Source: Galeruca laticollis
Lineage: Eukaryota; Arthropoda; Insecta; Coleoptera; Chrysomelidae
Length of the DNA: 64,000 bases
Reading direction: 5' to 3'
Assembly (NCBI GenBank): GCA_963921935.1
Contig: OY998185.1
Span: 30,968,487 to 31,032,486, forward strand
The notes under the pieces were generated by a model that made no database searches, was not told the DNA's origin, and saw only the letters and a program-made list of their open reading frames with translations. The position numbers were made by a program, and so were the translations under genes. Each line of letters starts with the position of its first letter. Within the stretch, counting starts at the first letter, position 1. This document shows, in pieces, positions 46,756 to 57,243 of this stretch.

Positions 46756-46819
46756 CTTTTAAATATTATGGGGTACAGCCAAAATGTATGGGTGGTTAAG
46801 AAAATTCGATTTTCACTAT

Positions 46820-46862
46820 ACCAAGCTTTCGATAATTTTATTATTATCTTTTTCAAGGCTAA
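46820..46862 (-). ncRNA. Hammerhead-like motif, left arm of PLE 2
   Basis: Exact inverse of the motif at 48296-48336, located in the inverted arm. Confidence 0.45.
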
Positions 46863-47423
46863 AATACAATTTTGTTAAGCTAAAAAACAAGGTTTATGTT
46901 TTATATAAGTATAACTTACTAGTAAATTGAATAAATTCTTGAAGGATATCAAAATTGATAACATTATTATGATTTCAGTTTCATATAATTAAAAAACACT
47001 GATATCAATTGCTGAGAACGTTGTCTGTAGTATCAAGGAATAAAAATTTTTTGAAATGATTGATCAGTCATAGTTTTTTTGACTTTTTTTGATAACAGTG
47101 ACAACTGACAACGTTAAGGTTTAAATACCTTAACTTACACTAACTTTTTTATCTAGTGTGAAATTACATCTTGTCATTCATATATTAATGACAAATGTAA
47201 ATATAAAGGTTAAAGGTTGAATATCCTGATTAACACTAACATGTAGATTTAGTATAAATTTTCATTATATGATTTGAAATTCATTTAATTTCATTTAAAT
47301 TTGAAAATTACCAATAAAAAATTTTTTTGTAATGACAAGTTAAATTTATTTAAAAAAATGGATATGAAAGAAATTGAAACTTTATAATAACTATGTTAGT
47401 TATCATAAAATCATGCATTTTAT

Positions 47424-47987
47424 TTAATATTCATCATCTGATGTTATGTGTAGGAAATCCGTGTCATTGTTAAAGGTTGTTTGTTTATTTTGAAGGTAAA
47501 TAAGTTGAGTATATATTGCACTGACATTGTTGATATCTGACCTCTTATTCATCGATGGTTGATTTAATTTTATGTTTACTAATTCTATGAATTCTCTTTT
47601 AGTTTTATTAGATTCTATACTCAAAATTTTAGTTTCTTTATAATTCATTCTATGTTTAGTTTCTAAAACATGTTCTGTGAGTGCACAAGTTTTTTTATTT
47701 AGATTGCAATCACTTTGATGTTGGGTTATACGTTGCTTTAGGGTACGTGAGGTCTGGCCAGTGTAAGTTAAGTTACAATGTATACATGGAATGTTATATA
47801 TTACGTTAGTTTTCATTACTTTTTCATCTTTCTGTTTAACTTTTGAAAAAACGTCTCCTACCTTTAAAATATTCCTGTTAGCAATTTTAATGTTTTCATT
47901 TTTAAATATTATATTGATTTTGTCTGAAAGGTTCTTAACATAAGGTAATGACCCATATTTAGTATTCACTGTTTCATTATTATCCAA
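47424..47987 (-). CDS. GIY-YIG endonuclease of a Penelope-like element (RT lost)
   Basis: The 187 aa open frame starts at ATG 47987. Residues 1-65 (KYGSLPYVKNLSDKINIIF, LKVGDVFSKVKQKD) correspond to the linker behind the RT thumb. From about residue 66, YNIPCIHCNLTYTGQTSRTL begins the GIY-YIG nuclease, with KQRITQHQSD, the His of ALTEHVLETKHRMNY, and KREFIELVNIKLN supplying the metal-binding Glu. YTG replaces the usual YIG. The frame is uninterrupted to its stop at 47424. Full Penelope ORFs exceed 600 aa, so this is a C-terminal remnant that could at most make a nuclease. Confidence 0.85.
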   Translation of the reverse strand: MDNNETVNTKYGSLPYVKNLSDKINIIFKNENIKIANRNILKVGDVFSKVKQKDEKVMKTNVIYNIPCIHCNLTYTGQTSRTLKQRITQHQSDCNLNKKTCALTEHVLETKHRMNYKETKILSIESNKTKREFIELVNIKLNQPSMNKRSDINNVSAIYTQLIYLQNKQTTFNNDTDFLHITSDDEY

Positions 47988-48295
47988 GCAACGAAAATGT
48001 ACCCTTGTTAAGTTAGTGTAAGTTAAGGTATTTAAACCTTAACGTTGTCAGTTGTCACTGTTATCAAAAAAAGTCAAAAAAACTATGACTGATCAATCAT
48101 TTCAAAAAATTTTTATTCCTTGATACTACAGACAACGTTCTCAGCAATTGATATCAGTGTTTTTTAATTATATGAAACTGAAATCATAATAATGTTATCA
48201 ATTTTGATATCCTTCAAGAATTTATTCAATTTACTAGTAAGTTATACTTATATAAAACATAAACCTTGTTTTTTAGTTTAACAAAATTGTATTTT

Positions 48296-48336
48296 AGCCT
48301 TGAAAAAGATAATAATAAAATTATCGAAAGCTTGGT
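48296..48336 (+). ncRNA. Hammerhead-like motif, right arm of PLE 2
   Basis: CTTGAAA in place of CTGATGA, a 6-bp helix II (GATAAT/ATTATC), GAAA (48326-48329) and GCTT, so AGCT can act as a palindromic helix III. The first core strand deviates, so activity is uncertain. Confidence 0.45.
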
Positions 48337-48437
48337 ATAGTGAAAATCGAATTTTCTTAACCACCCATACATTTTGGCTGTACCCCATAATATTTAAAAG
48401 TTAGTTTTTCAACTATTCAGCCGTGACTACCCTTCTA

Positions 48438-48438
<1 letters not shown>

Positions 48439-48496
<58 letters not shown>
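48439..48496. repeat. (TA)n tract
   Basis: TA units immediately right of PLE 2. Confidence 0.95.
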
Positions 48497-48498
<2 letters not shown>

Positions 48499-48720
48499 TT
48501 ATGATATTTCATTTATTTATTTATAAATTTAATTATTTATTAGGTTTATATTATTATAATTTTAGTTGTTGAGCGCCAGATGAAATTAGTCTATCAATTT
48601 TGTGTGTTATTATAGTGAGCCAGCTAAACTCAGTCTATAAGGATGAAACTCAACCATAAACAAGGAATTATGGTGGTTGAGGATACGTCTTTTAAATTTA
48701 TAAATTCAAACTCGAGAAAT
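48497..48720. repeat. Dispersed repeat shared with 63741-63960
   Basis: TTGTTGAGCGCCAGATGAAATT, AGCCAGCTAA..TCAGTC, GGAATTAT.GTG and GAGGATACGT occur in the same order in both places. It encodes no protein, and the element class is unknown. Both copies lie close to a (TA)n tract and a Penelope fragment. Confidence 0.65.
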
Positions 48721-50002
48721 AATTTTAATTATAATATAATTAGTAAACAAGATAATGGATAGTCATATTATGATTTTCCAATGATTTTAAAAACAATGAA
48801 ATACCTAAAACAACCCTGTATTTTCTGGTTAACTTATAGAAATAGAGATGGCAACACGTTATAAAATCAACAAATGTCGATAAGAAAGATCTCTTTCTCC
48901 ATAGTTATTTGGTTTTATTTGTCATAAATATCAACCTATTTACAAATTTATTATTATTTAGTTGTAAATAATAATTTCTTAATTGACCAACACAGCTGTT
49001 ATTATGTTTTGAATGTTAAGAAACTATTAATCGAATTCAAATATTCTACATAATTAACACGATGGCACAAGTTATAAATCGTTAGGTATTCAAGATATAC
49101 AATGTTTTTATATTGTGGTAAGTACTGATTGTTTGATATTAATCTGCTAATATAAGAGTTATTTTTAAATATCCTTTATACCTATACTTTGTCAATCAGT
49201 GATCAATAAGAAATTATTGTTTTACTTCATCTAACGCAATAGTTTATTTTTTTAGGTGATATTGATATCATTATAACGGTTTATATAAGAAAAACTTTAC
49301 CTCACAGTTCGTAGTCACTCCTAAACTCAGTTCTTCAGGAAATAATCTTATTTCTGTTTCTTTTAATTTTAAATAGGATGGCCAAGTAGTTCAAAATTTA
49401 TAATTCTTCCTATAATGTCACTATCAATTTGTCTTCCTGTATAATAATGTACGTATTCTCAATTTACACTTTTTTCATTACAATCTAATTCATTAATATC
49501 TTAACCTTGATTTTTCTATCATTATAATTCACTATTATACAACATTCAATTTTTTTCCTTCTTATAAATTTCAACAATTTACCTTGTTTAATAATTATAA
49601 AGTATTCTTCTCAGCTTCAACTTCAGCTTTTCTTTTATATAACTTAACTTCTTTTTATTTTCTTTTATTAGATTTCCCTCTTAGGTTAATTATTTTTACC
49701 ACTCTGTTCCAAAAATTCAATCTGTCATCAATGTTTATTTTTCTTAGCAACTATCCATCATTTATTATTCCTACTAGATTAAGATTTTATTTCATTTAGA
49801 GATTAAGTAAGGACTTCGCGCACTACTCTTGAACACTTCTAAATATTCTTATCTGATGATTTTTTTTACAAATTAAAATTACACTATTAATTATTAGATT
49901 AATAATAATTATATCAGTAAAATTCATATTCTCTCAACCACCTTTATAATTCATTTGAGTAGAGTTTTCATTGAATTTATTCTTCCAAACCTATCAATTC
50001 TT

Positions 50003-50005
<3 letters not shown>
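48721..50005. other. No gene seen; pyrimidine-rich plus strand
   Basis: AT-rich. From about 49280 to 49980 the plus strand is T/C-rich, the opposite of the block at 17460-18080. The 71 aa hydrophobic frame at 49584-49799 reflects this composition. Confidence 0.4.

Positions 50006-50066
<61 letters not shown>
50006..50066. repeat. (TA)n tract
   Basis: TA units preceding mariner 4. Confidence 0.95.
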
Positions 50067-50068
<2 letters not shown>

Positions 50069-50399
50069 CCATTATATAATGGGGTGCGTCACGGAAAATG
50101 AAACATTGAATATCGTGAAAACATTTTTTTTGCAAAAACAGTTTCCTCTTCTCCCCTCTCTTATTCTGTGACACGTATATGAAAAGTTAATTTTATAAGA
50201 AATTTGACTATGTATCTAACTTTTGATATTTCGCCATCTTGCGGGAATAACAAGCATTCCGTATGTCAAATAATGATATTTCATTTGAAAGCCAAACTTA
50301 ACAATTCACTGCACAATTCATAATGAAAATAAAATTAGAAAGGTGAACGTGAAAGTGTATGAACATGAAAAATACATTAACTTCAATAATTAAAAACTA

Positions 50400-50814
50400 A
50401 ATTAATTTAACATAGATGCACAATGGTTCTCCATAATTCCTTAAGTGAAAATAAATTATCATCGAAATGTTGTTTGAGGCTTTGCAGCATTTCTAGAGAT
50501 CATTGACGACATTCGGTAATAATACGTCCACGTAACTCTTCTAATGAGCCTGGCGTATATTTTACTTTTCATATATTCCCATACAAAGTAATCTAAGGGT
50601 GATAGATCAGGAAATATTGAGATACAATAAATCTTCTTCGTGTAACCAAATTTCTAGTAAACTTTTATTTAAGTACTGAAGACTACAGCACAATGTGGAG
50701 GAGCCCCGTCCTGTAGAAAAAATATTAGTTGATCTTCAATGTATCGGTTATCATTTTCTATTATATCTGTTAGCATTGGATCAACTGTGTCTTCGAGTAA
50801 TTTCAAATGCCTCA
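50400..50814 (-). pseudogene. Mariner 4 transposase, C-terminal half
   Basis: Minus-strand reading from the gypsy junction: NLMRHLKLLEDTVDPMLTDI, then YIEDQLIFFLQDGAPPHCAVVF (second Asp), then after breaks IFPDLSPLDYFVWEYMKSKIY (third-Asp motif PDLSPLDYF intact) and a decayed C-terminus with ISRNAAKPQTTF. Stops within and after the catalytic stretch make it a pseudogene. Confidence 0.7.
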
Positions 50815-51060
50815 TTAAATTACCTGGTATAAAAATAAACTTACAATACTGTTACGAAACAGCACACTGGTATAGTCCCTAAAACCGACCCTGTCTAAGC
50901 CAGGTACAAAAGTTAAAATTATGGCGGATACGCAGTTAAAAAAAAACTGTTCACGAGTTTACGACTATCTTATGTAAACATTGTTTTTATGACCAGAGTT
51001 ATCTAGAAAAGGCCAGAATCAATTGTTTTTATTTAAGCCGCAGTCCGGAATTTACCAGTA
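50815..51060 (+). repeat. 5' LTR, first part
   Basis: Matches 58587-58830 of the 3' LTR with few differences (TTAAATTACCTGGTATAAAA, GTTACGAAACAGCA, AAGCCGCAGTCCGGAATTTA). It ends at the LINE C insertion. Confidence 0.85.
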
Positions 51061-51150
51061 GATTAGATTAGATTAGATTTTAACGGGGTTACTGTGCACT
51101 GAAACCAAAGGTTTATTGTGCCCCCCCTATCAGAGCTGTTGTCGCTACTA

Positions 51151-52578
51151 CTACAGCTCGCCTTCCAGTTCCAAGGTTCTAATGAACTCTAGTATTTGGG
51201 ACGGCTTCAGCGAGGTTAGGTCCTCACTCTTACTAGTTTCTTGTCCAAAGAATTTCTTGCGTTGGCTTGCAATGGCGAGGCATTCCAGAACTAGGTGATC
51301 AGGAGTTTCATCCTCCTCCCCACAGAATCTATACTCATCAATCTCTGCTAGACCTATTCTCATTAAGTGCTTCCTAAGGCGGCAGTGTCCTGTAAGAAAG
51401 CCCGTGAGGAGATGTAGCTTATCTTTACTGAGGTCCAAATATTTTTTGGACCTAGCAGTGTCAAAGTTCCCGAGGAACTTTTTGGAATGTTCCAACCCGG
51501 GAAGGCACCGCCAGAGTGCTTCTCTTTCGGTTTCCTCTTTCTTCCGAAACTCTTTCTTGTAGGAGCATTTTGCTACACCACAGAAAGGCTCCGGGCCAAT
51601 AAAGGGCATTTGTGCTCCTTTCCTGGCAAGTGTATTGGCCTCTTCATTTCCCGTGATTCCCGAGTGGCCAAGAACCCAGACTAAAGAGACCCTGTTATTC
51701 TTGCCTAATTCATCAAGTTTTCTTCGGCACTCCCATGCCAACTTTGAGTCAATGACATGGGAGCTCAATGCTTTGATAGCTGCTTGACTATCAGAATGGA
51801 TCGATATGTCACATTTCTGGTAGTTTCTTTCTAGATTCATTTCCACGCATCTTTCGATCGCAAGTATTTCTGCCTGAAAGACGCTCGGGAAGGAGCCTAA
51901 CGATAATGAGTATCTGGTACCAGGCCCAAATACTCCAGCGCCTGCTCCGATGGTGGTTTTTGAACCATCCGTATACCATCTAATGGTGTTTTGTTTGATA
52001 GTTTGGGTGGTGTATTCCCTTTCCCAGTCTCTCCTCGTATTTAGCATCGTAGTGAAATTCTTTTCGATGCTTACTTTCCTGATCATTTCGTCACTGGGAA
52101 GATTCGCTAATGAGGTGTATCTTGTCAGAGAGGACCAAGCTCCCTGATTTTTAATACTCTCATTGTCTGAACCTTTCTTAGATATTCTAAGAATTACCTC
52201 TTGGGAAGATCTTTCTATCACCAGATGTAGAGGTGTGAGATCTGTAATGATCTCAAGTGCCCTAGTTGGACACGTTCTCATAGCTCCAGTGATGCACACA
52301 CAGGAAAGCCTTTGAACTTTATCGAGGGTTTTCCTCGTGCTGTACTGACTTGCTTTTGTGTGCCAAACTATTGCCCCATACGTAATTGCTGGTCTCACAA
52401 TCATGGCGTACATCCATCGCAGTATTTTTGGGTTACAGCCCCACCTCTTACCAGCTAGATTTCTGCACGCCATTAAAGCTCTTATTGCTTTACTAGCAGT
52501 TATTTCAACATGCTTATTCCACAGAAGCTTACTGTCTAGGGTTGTCCCTAGATATTTAACCTCTGATTTCCATTCCAT
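51151..52578 (-). pseudogene. LINE C ORF2, C-terminal part: RNase H and zinc region
   Basis: The 475 aa frame opens in the connection region behind the RT (VKYLGTTLDSKLLWNKHVE, RWMYAMIVRPAITYGAIVWH). RNase H follows around residues 195-325 with RWYTDGSK (Asp), FQAEILAIERC (Glu), HSDSQAAIKAL (Asp) and VWVLGHSGITGNEEAN.LAR (His, final Asp replaced by Glu-Glu-Ala-Asn context as in the family). The end has GHCRLRKHL and the zinc cluster YRFCGEEDETPDHLVLEC. The frame is intact, but it is cut off from the RT by the duplication at 52451-52708, so the polyprotein is not continuous. Confidence 0.88.
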
Positions 52579-52708
52579 TCCATCCAGCTAGATTTCTGCA
52601 CGCCATTAAAGCTCTTATTGCTTTACTAGCAGTTATTTCAACATGCATATTCCACAGAAGCTTAGTGTCTAGGGTTGTCCCTAGATATTTAACCCCTGAT
52701 TTCCATTC
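52451..52708. repeat. 125-bp internal tandem duplication in LINE C
   Basis: 52451-52575 and 52584-52708 repeat each other at an offset of 133 bp (CCAGCTAGATTTCTGCACGC ... GATTTCCATTC), with a handful of substitutions. The protein repeat EWKS.VKYLGTTLD.KLLWN..VEITASKAIRALMACRN appears in two ORFs as a result, and the frame shifts between them. Confidence 0.9.
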
Positions 52709-53735
52709 TATGATTTCCCCATTTGAGGATATGGGTTTCATGGCTGGAAGTGTTCTTTTCCGGGTAAATGGAATTACTATGGTCTTGCTTGGGTTAATGT
52801 TTAGCCCCACTGACAAGCACCATTGCTCAATGATTCTGAGGCCCTTTTGTAATAAATCACACAAAGTGCTCTCGAACTTGCCTCTGACTATTAAAACAAT
52901 GTCATCGGCGTAGCCCATACATTCGAAGCCAAGCTCCGTTAGCCTGTAGAGCAACTCATCTACTACGGTGCTCCATAGAAGGGGAGATATCACTTCCCCT
53001 TGAGATGTCCCCCGAGTGGCTTTAACTGAGGTGGTTTGATTCCCCACCTGTGTCTCAGCTATCCTCGTTGTCAACAACTCATACATCCATTTTACAATGG
53101 TTTCATTCACTCCTCGCCTTTTTAGTGCTTCTTTGACAGACACATGGGTTGTGTTGTCAAAGGCACCTGATATATCCAGGAATGCGCACATTGCGATTTC
53201 TTTGTTGTTCAGAGTTCTCTGGATTACTTCTGTCAGCTGATACAGAGCCGTCTCAGTTGATCGACCCGCTATGTAGGCATGCTGACATTTATGAAGTGGT
53301 ATATTCTCCAGATTATCTCTTCTTATGTAGTTATCTACTACTTTCTCCATCGATTTGAGTAGAAACGATGTTAGACAGATGGGTCTAAAAGACCGGGGAT
53401 CAGTACCATCTTTTTTCCCTATTTTTGGTATGAAGGTTACCCTTGCCCTTCTCCATTTTCTAGGTATTAGACCCACTGCTAGACTGCTTCTTGTAATCTT
53501 CAGCAGGTGAGGAAAAATCTCCTCTTTCCCTTGCTGTAGGAGTGCTGGACATATTCCATCCACTCCTGGTGATGTATATGGTTGAAAGGTACTTATTGCC
53601 CATTCCAACCGTTGTCTGGTAAATATTTTCTTAGCAATGTCCCAATCTTCCTTGCGGGATTTATTGGAGTAGTTGATTGCTATTTCGGTGCTTGTTGCTG
53701 GTTCACTACCTGGGAAGTGGGTTTTAAGAAGAAGA
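52556..53735 (-). pseudogene. LINE C ORF2, reverse transcriptase
   Basis: The 350 aa frame (ATG 53608, open further upstream) holds the fingers and palm: YTSPGVDGICPALLQ, FIPKIGKKDG...FRPICLTSFLLKSMEK, HAYIAGRSTETAL, FLDISGAFDN (catalytic Asp), GTSQGEVISPLLWS and the intact GYADDIVLIVRGKF (YADD). LNINPSKT and VKYLGTTLD follow. This enzyme would copy the element RNA at the nicked target. A frameshift near 53738 separates it from the upstream linker, and the tandem duplication breaks its downstream end. Confidence 0.9.
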
Positions 53736-53737
53736 AT

Positions 53738-54350
53738 TTATCGTTCCTCTTCACCTTCCGTGTATGATCCGTCTGGCTTTTTCAGCGACATTGTGGGGTT
53801 AGTTCCCCTATTTGCCATGACCCTTTGTAGTCTGGCCGCAGTGTGAGTGGAAGTGATCTTTTCGCAAAAGGCTTGAAAATTAAGCCTTTTGGCCTTCCTA
53901 ATCTCTTTATTGTACTGAGTAAGCTTCTCAGTGTACATTTGCCAATGGCCCTCACGTTTGGCTCTATTAAAGAGCCGACGGACCTCTTTTCTGAGGTTTG
54001 ACAGGTTCTCATTCCACCAAGGAGCATCCTTTTCTGAACGAGTTTTTGACAGTGGACAACTGGAATGAAAAGCTCCCATTATTGCCTCACTGATCTGTTC
54101 GACTCTTTGTTCCAGGTCGTAGTGCGGGTGATTTACCCCATTCACTTCGACGTGGTCCAAATTGTCCTTCAGATTGGTCTGGTAAAGAGACCAATCAGTA
54201 TTTGTAGGATTTCGAATTGTAGGAATCGAGGTGGTATTTCCCTCTATCCTAAATTCGATGATCCTATGGTCGGAAAGTGATGGCTCGCTCATCACCCTCC
54301 AATCTTTTACATTTTTCCTAGCAGCAACATTAACGATTGTTACGTCCAGG
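53738..54350 (-). pseudogene. LINE C ORF2, endonuclease C-terminus and linker
   Basis: From the truncation point, VAARKNVKDWRVMSEPSLSD and HRIIEFRIEG give the last strand of the APE endonuclease (SDHR.I.F). The linker follows, with DAPWWNENLSNLRKEVRRLF and NKEIRKAKRLNFQAFCEKI, a pattern found between EN and RT of many insect ORF2 proteins. Catalytic endonuclease residues upstream of SDH are lost by 5' truncation. Confidence 0.85.
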
Positions 54351-54640
54351 TCCAGAATTTACTAGTAAAAATGGCTTTAATATATAAGGGGACTGATCAG
54401 GAAGAGTTAGTTAGTTGATAAAGAGATCTCGTGAAATAAATACACCGAACTAGCAAACGGTAAATATAAATTAGTTAAGTGTTCATATAAATTAGTTTAA
54501 GTGAATATACTGAGTATATATAAATTAAATGTAAGTGATTAGTTAAGTGTTTAAATAAATTAGTAAGTAGCCATACCTTGTGTTTAAAATTTATCCCACC
54601 CGTAATAAAAAAACTTTTAATTAATAAGAAAAACATTACA
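54351..54640 (+). repeat. 5' LTR, second part
   Basis: Continues the LTR after LINE C (target duplicate, then TAAAAATGGCTTTAATATAT...) and ends GAAAAACATTACA, as does the 3' LTR at 59103. It includes AATAAATACACC and an AATAAA-like region near its end. Confidence 0.88.
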
Positions 54641-54641
54641 T

Positions 54642-54657
54642 TGGTATCAGGTGTGGG
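54642..54657 (+). other. Primer binding site, tRNA-Leu-like
   Basis: TGGTATCAGGTGTGGG lies one base after the 5' LTR. It differs at two positions from the TGGTGTCAGGAGTGGG expected for the 3' end of a tRNA-Leu. Confidence 0.6.
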
Positions 54658-54684
54658 GTAATATAAATAAATTACTACGTAAAA

Positions 54685-56045
54685 ATGGCCAAGAGACTAT
54701 GTGACCTCAAAGTGGCGGAACTAAGAGCAGAATTGGAAGATCGTGAGTTGGAAACGTCCGGTAAGAAAGTAGAAAGACTTAAAGTGGCACTGGAAAATGA
54801 CGGCTTTGATCCAGAAACCGTTTTATTTACTGACGAGGCTCCCACCTTAATCTCGTCTATTTCTGCTAACATGGACGAGAAGATTTCTGCCATGGAAGAG
54901 AACATGGACGAGAAGATTTCTGCCATGGACGAGAAGATTTCTGCTATGAAGAACGACATTTCTGCTAATATTTCTGCTAACATGGACGAAAAGATTTCTG
55001 CTATGAAAAACGATATTTCTGCCATGGAAGAGAAAATTTCAATGAATGTGAAAAACGATATTTCTGCTTTAAAGAACGATATATCTGCCGATATCTTAAT
55101 TAATGAAAAACGACATTGCCGCTGACGTTGAAAATGAAATTTCGTCTCTAAAATCTGAAATCGAGAATAAGATGTCGACGATGGACGAGAAAATCGAGAA
55201 TAAGATTACAACGATAGACGAGAAAATCAAGGAGTTAGAGGAAAAGATTGCCGATTCAAGAAAGCGAGGCACGCCAGAGGAAGAAAAGAAGACCAAGCAA
55301 ACGAAACCTTGCAAGACAGAAACACTACCTAAGTTTGAAGACATTGGCAGTTTTACCCGAGTCAAGGCCCCAACGTTCGATGGAAAAATGTCGTGGACCA
55401 ATTATGTGAAACAATTTGAAGCAGCCGCTAGAGTGAATAATTGGTCCGATAGAGAGAAGGCAGTGAACTTAACCATCGCGCTTCGCGGAGATGCCTTAGA
55501 TGTACTCCAGACGATACCTTTGGAAGAAACGGATGACTTCGAGCAGCTGAAGAAGAGGTTGACATGCGATATGGTCATGAACATTTAGAACATTTGTACC
55601 AATCTCAGCTGAAGAACCCAAGGCAGAAACGTGATGAATCCCTTCAAGAATATGAAGTGGACATTGCCCGACTAGTTCGACTTGCTTATCCGTCAGCACC
55701 AGAGAACATGATGGAATGTCTGGGCATCCAGGCCTTTATTGATGGCTTACGTGACACCGATATGCAGAGGACGCTTCGTTTAGCCCATCCGAAAACATGG
55801 ACGCATTGACAGCTGCCCTTGAATATGAAGCAGCAACGAAGGCTTCAGGATATTACAAAATCAGGACCATCCAAGAAGAAGGTGACGAAGACAGATTTGA
55901 CCAGTTCGTCAGTTTAATGAAAAATATGAAGGACAAGAAGCCGAGAAAGATCAGATGCTGGAATTAAGGCGAGCTAGGGCATGTACGTCGTTCATGTAAG
56001 CGCCCCAAGACTCCTGCAAACCAAGAACCCCAGTCACAGGAAAAC
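54685..56045 (+). pseudogene. Gypsy gag with SAP motif and zinc knuckle
   Basis: ATG 54685 opens MAKRLCDLKVAELRAELEDR, ELETSGKKVERLKVALENDG, a SAP-type DNA-binding motif (LkvaELr.eL..R.L..sG.K.eL...L) at about residues 5-40. A coiled-coil-like region made of repeated MDEKISAM/NDISA heptads follows to about residue 140, where a frameshift near 55105 occurs. The next frame has TRVKAPTFDGKMSWTNYVKQF, EKAVNLTIALRGDALDVLQ: the capsid part. After another frameshift come LYQSQLKNPRQKRDESLQEY and IDGLRDTDMQRTLRLAHP. Near 55955 the zinc knuckle RCWN-stop-GELGHVRRSC has lost its second Cys to a TAA. Gag is therefore not translatable as one protein. Confidence 0.85.
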
Positions 56046-56069
56046 TAGAACGGGTCGGCTACGAGGGGG

Positions 56070-57243
56070 CAGCACCGACCCATGATCGTTCCAAAGACCT
56101 ACTCATACTGATAGCTTCTCTCAGATGTCGCAACGACAGTGTATATGTGGATGACGAAGTAAATGACAAGAAATATGCTCTGCTGGTTGACGCTGGAGCA
56201 ACTAGAACCATTATACGACCAGAACTAATAAACTCCAAGAAGAAGCTTTTACCAACGAGACTGCGACTGCTGACCGCCACAGGTGAGAGTGCCAACGTTT
56301 ACGGTGAGACACAAATCCAGCTGGGAATTGGCGCAGAAAAGTTCACGCATACGGTAATCGTAGCTGACATTGAAGAAAACGTGATTCTGGGAATGGACGT
56401 AACGAATGTACATGGTTTCCAATTAGACTTCAGAAACAGAACCATTAAAGTGGGTTCCGAGGAGGTATTCCTGCATCCATATGAAGGCAGCGCGGTGTTG
56501 GCAGCTGTACAGGAAGATACCGTTGTACCTGCACGAAGCGAAACCATGATAGTAGCACGGCTACAGTGAATCATGGAGGAAGGTACACCGGTTACGATGG
56601 AGCCAAGGAACCACGACGAAGAAGTTGGCAAAGGAGTACTAATTGGAAAAGGATTGGTTACATCGGCAAAAGAGATCCCAGTACGTGTGATAAACGTGAA
56701 TGATTACCCAATTACCATCAAGAAGGAAACCAAGATTGGATCATGCGTACCAGTGACGTCTATAGTTCGTTAAACAACGACCACTGACAATTCCAATGCC
56801 AGATTCGAACAAATGTTATCAGTAGCTGGTCAATCTTTGGATCGAGCTGAAAAAAAGATAATGAGAGAATTTCTCTTGCAGTATCGGGACTTATTCGTAC
56901 CAAGAGGAGGAAAGACTGGCAGAACATCAGCCGTCAAACACAAAATCGATACTGGTAATGCTAAGTCAATTAGACAATCAGCTTGAAGACTTCCACGAGC
57001 GAAGAGAGAGGAAGCTGAAAGAATAATTCGAGAGATGGCAGAAGAAAAAGTAATAGAACCATCTACTAGTCCATGGATGTCTCCAGTAGTGCTCGTCAAG
57101 AAAAAGGATGGAACTACGAGATTCTGCGTGGATTATCGCCAGCTTAACAACGTGACGAAGAAAGACAGCTATCCTCTGCCTTGAATTGACGATACGCTAG
57201 ACACCTTGGCCGGCAGCAAACTGTTTTCCACCTTGGACCTGAA
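56070..57243 (+). pseudogene. Gypsy pol: aspartic protease and start of reverse transcriptase
   Basis: The protease reads DKKYALLVDAGATRTIIRPE, with DAGA in place of DTGA or DSGA, and later VILGMDVTNVHGFQLD, the second conserved half. The changed Thr/Ser would weaken activity. The linker GKGVLIGKGLVTSAKEIPVR follows a stop at 56567. The RT starts FLLQYRDLFVP...AVKHKIDTG, SPWMSPVVLVKKKDGTTRFC, VDYRQLNNVTKKDSYPLP, a stop, then FSTLDLKN. The frame ends at the DLKSGY motif because of the deletion. The palm YLDD, RNase H and integrase zinc-binding domain are missing. Confidence 0.85.

Larger units (their letters stand above)
46755..48402 (-). mobile_element. Penelope-like element (PLE 2) with inverted terminal arms
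   Basis: Two arms of about 391 bp, 46755-47145 and 48012-48402, are inverted and nearly identical by eye (I noticed a single substitution, in TTAAGCTAAAAAAC). Between them lies a nuclease-only coding region on the minus strand. Both outer ends meet (TA)n tracts. The arms fit the pseudo-LTRs of Penelope-like elements, one copy being inverted at the 5' side. The RT is missing, so this is a truncated copy, yet the near-identity of the arms suggests a recent event. Confidence 0.85.
51061..54350 (-). mobile_element. Non-LTR retrotransposon C (R1/LOA/I-like), inserted in the 5' LTR
   Basis: A 17-bp target duplication flanks it: TCCGGAATTTACCAGTA (51044-51060) and TCCAGAATTTACTAGTA (54351-54367), 15 of 17 matching. 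The 3' end, on the left, carries a tandem tail of about four GATTA units, then a 90-bp 3' UTR. The element is 5'-truncated: it starts within the endonuclease. ORF2 remains comprise the endonuclease end, RT, RNase H and a C-terminal zinc region. Confidence 0.88.

Noticed and set aside
54675..55401. Minus-strand ORFs opposite gag (116 and 101 aa)
   Set aside because: They are Ser/Ile-rich antisense shadows of the gag coiled-coil repeats.
55496..57099. Minus-strand ORFs opposite protease and RT
   Set aside because: Antisense shadows of pol; the plus strand carries the recognisable motifs.
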